The translations under genes were made by a program, and so were the position numbers. A DNA stretch of 64,000 nt from Myxococcota bacterium (GTDB lineage Bacteria > Myxococcota_A > UBA796 > JAJRTE01): assembly GCA_024278455.1 (NCBI GenBank), contig JAJRTE010000218.1:1-64000 (forward strand), in the 5' to 3' direction. The notes beneath the pieces were generated by a model, which was not told the DNA's origin, searched no databases, and worked only from the letters and a program-made list of their open reading frames with translations. Positions 63,901 to 64,000 of the stretch are shown here, piece by piece. Each line of letters begins with the position of its first letter. Within the stretch, counting starts at the first letter, position 1.

Positions 63901-64000
63901 CGCAACGCCTGGTCGTGCTTCGCCTGGGCGGCAGACAGCGTATCCTCGAAGGCACGTGGATCGGCACTTCGAGCGAGCACCCTGGCGAGTGTCTGCGCCA
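60918..64000 (-). CDS. SF1 (Upf1-like) helicase with Vsr/MTES_1575-like C-terminal nuclease domain, partial
   Basis: The frame is open to the window end, so the N-terminus with Walker A lies outside; 1027 codons are visible. Helical N-terminal and middle parts precede LVIFDEASQCPVESGLPAL (Walker B, DEAS), VVIAGDDQQMPPSHFF (motif III), LRWHYRSMHEELVAFSNAAFYGG, GVVTFNRKQAALIESL, ENVQGDERDVIVFSTGYGP and KRLNVAVTRARKGVWVIVS (motif VI). These are superfamily 1 helicase motifs of the Upf1/COG1112 type. The last 110 residues, GYRVQENIGLGGLKLDLAV, then CLGIDCRRFLRVKDDLDRDVYTP and FWKRMGWRVERVSPATW, match the Vsr-like MTES_1575 endonuclease fold. Such helicase-nucleases are often found in defence islands. 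Here CTCGAG density is native-like, so recent transfer is not indicated. Confidence 0.88.
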   Translation of the reverse strand, partial: AQTLARVLARSADPRAFEDTLSAAQAKHDQALRRLQSRLALAHDAYRALTERTGGRPSLAALQERALEDDGRPLPDLLDVAGHLPEAQFEEVLPRLEAVCVESQRFAAPHPLSARRRWHGLTQEELEAVFDAMDRLADIGRELEAAPGAMTPVEAAAQESVWSRAASLLDLLEAGPEEDRNRFRFFWVWTGGDLRHGEWERVMSLLSAARHQLAPVPPDMVCASRDKVEAEAGSLARLQHLQASWYRVFLPEWWRLRKLPETMVAEYGVPEDQRQDAAGLEALCREALKWMDLIAELPLDMPFMDIGLQGDPKDVARLTDSLTRWHDLVESVHVLYQDLSPRGGPYAQWPDIADVSHPLSEAPLFDAAIGDRRRASLWRRFEHELEALAPAFPTAFTGDLRERAQKARWRLVLSRLDALREVRGEVAGAAEVDRLLRDLPDWAWTFLLKWRSRRAGSREGVAADARTAVERAWRTTLLAGRHPHVLEAPLVDSEHLRLLSRELKAMREVAARGVLARYLRRIVKTATHPGRNRALRRLAAEVGKRRRRMTLRQLVERFWDTGLRQVRPAWFCSPESIAALFPLTTGLFDLVIFDEASQCPVESGLPALVRARRVVIAGDDQQMPPSHFFRTSLEEDAGEDDEMVLASRSILNLARVALDATTLRWHYRSMHEELVAFSNAAFYGGRLITAPHAGGVERPFEGLHWIQVDGFWKEQVNEVEADQVVNLLGELLAPSDGGDPPSVGVVTFNRKQAALIESLIDLRADKDQAFQAALARDRSRPLVDQLFVRNLENVQGDERDVIVFSTGYGPAEPGGRVHARFGPLGQEGGEKRLNVAVTRARKGVWVIVSFDPSSLDVSSARRAGPKLFRLYLEFVKQVAERRGAPDALLAEAGSLGQAKGITAKTTARWEAAEGPGGVVAAQLAQTLGHQGYRVQENIGLGGLKLDLAVGMPGHDRWCLGIDCRRFLRVKDDLDRDVYTPGFWKRMGWRVERVSPATWLERRDRILATITAACPERTDDPLPRNGA

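Noticed and set aside
1-64000. tRNA, rRNA, tmRNA or riboswitch genes
   Set aside because: No cloverleaf arms with GTTCGA-type T loops, no rRNA sequence and no c-di-GMP or cobalamin riboswitch core were recognised by eye.

Overview
This is a high-GC (mostly about 62-70%, estimated by eye) bacterial chromosome segment. I tentatively place it in the deltaproteobacterial lineages, such as Myxococcota or relatives. The reasons are secreted lipoproteins built from MopE-type DCDD/DxDxDG metal-binding repeats, right-handed beta-helix surface proteins, a thrombospondin-type-3 protein with a C-terminal hydrophobic/Arg-rich tail, FlgO/LPP20 lipoproteins, and the characteristic N-terminal Cys motif of the efflux adaptor. 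I see no rRNA, tRNA or CRISPR. The hexamer CTCGAG is strikingly over-represented in native regions (15 copies in 13.5-16.6 kb, where about one is expected). It falls to background in the first 4.4 kb.

Left edge (1-7.9 kb): a translationally coupled three-gene operon reads leftwards. It encodes an AbiEi-like antitoxin, an AbiEii-like nucleotidyltransferase toxin and an XPD/DinG-like helicase with a C-terminal PD-(D/E)xK nuclease signature. The last gene runs off the window. This lower-GC, CTCGAG-poor block looks horizontally acquired and may be an undescribed defence system. An IS1380-like transposase remnant, a frameshifted lipoprotein gene and a hybrid cluster protein (hcp) follow, and this stretch is bracketed by inverted copies of GGCGGATTTGGG.

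Middle (7.9-54 kb): a Tat-exported metallo-beta-lactamase-fold protein, an SGNH protein, a MopE lipoprotein and a J-domain protein come first. Then there is an iron-uptake cluster: a DtxR-FeoA fusion, feoB, a FeoB-associated Cys-rich membrane protein and an exported protein. The two promoters of this cluster share the operator TTAG-N6-CTAACAT. Next come a beta-helix lipoprotein, FlgO/LPP20-type lipoproteins, an aldehyde dehydrogenase/Fe-alcohol dehydrogenase/nitronate-monooxygenase-like operon, and a three-gene exported cluster of unknown role. These are followed by a PAS-GGDEF diguanylate cyclase, an RlmI-like methyltransferase, glycogen phosphorylase, an M16 peptidase pair, a transglutaminase/TSP3 surface protein, an apiosidase-like glycoside hydrolase, a class III nucleotide cyclase, a beta-helix gene broken by an in-frame TAG, and an acyltransferase.

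Right edge (54-64 kb): a five-gene metal-efflux operon reads leftwards: a CadC-type ArsR regulator, a small Cys-rich exported protein, a TolC-like channel, a CusB-like adaptor and a CusA-like RND pump. A strong promoter precedes it. Upstream lies a large SF1 helicase with a Vsr/MTES_1575-like C-terminal nuclease fold, which is cut by the window end. Helicase-nuclease proteins therefore sit at both edges. By CTCGAG density the right one looks native and the left one foreign.
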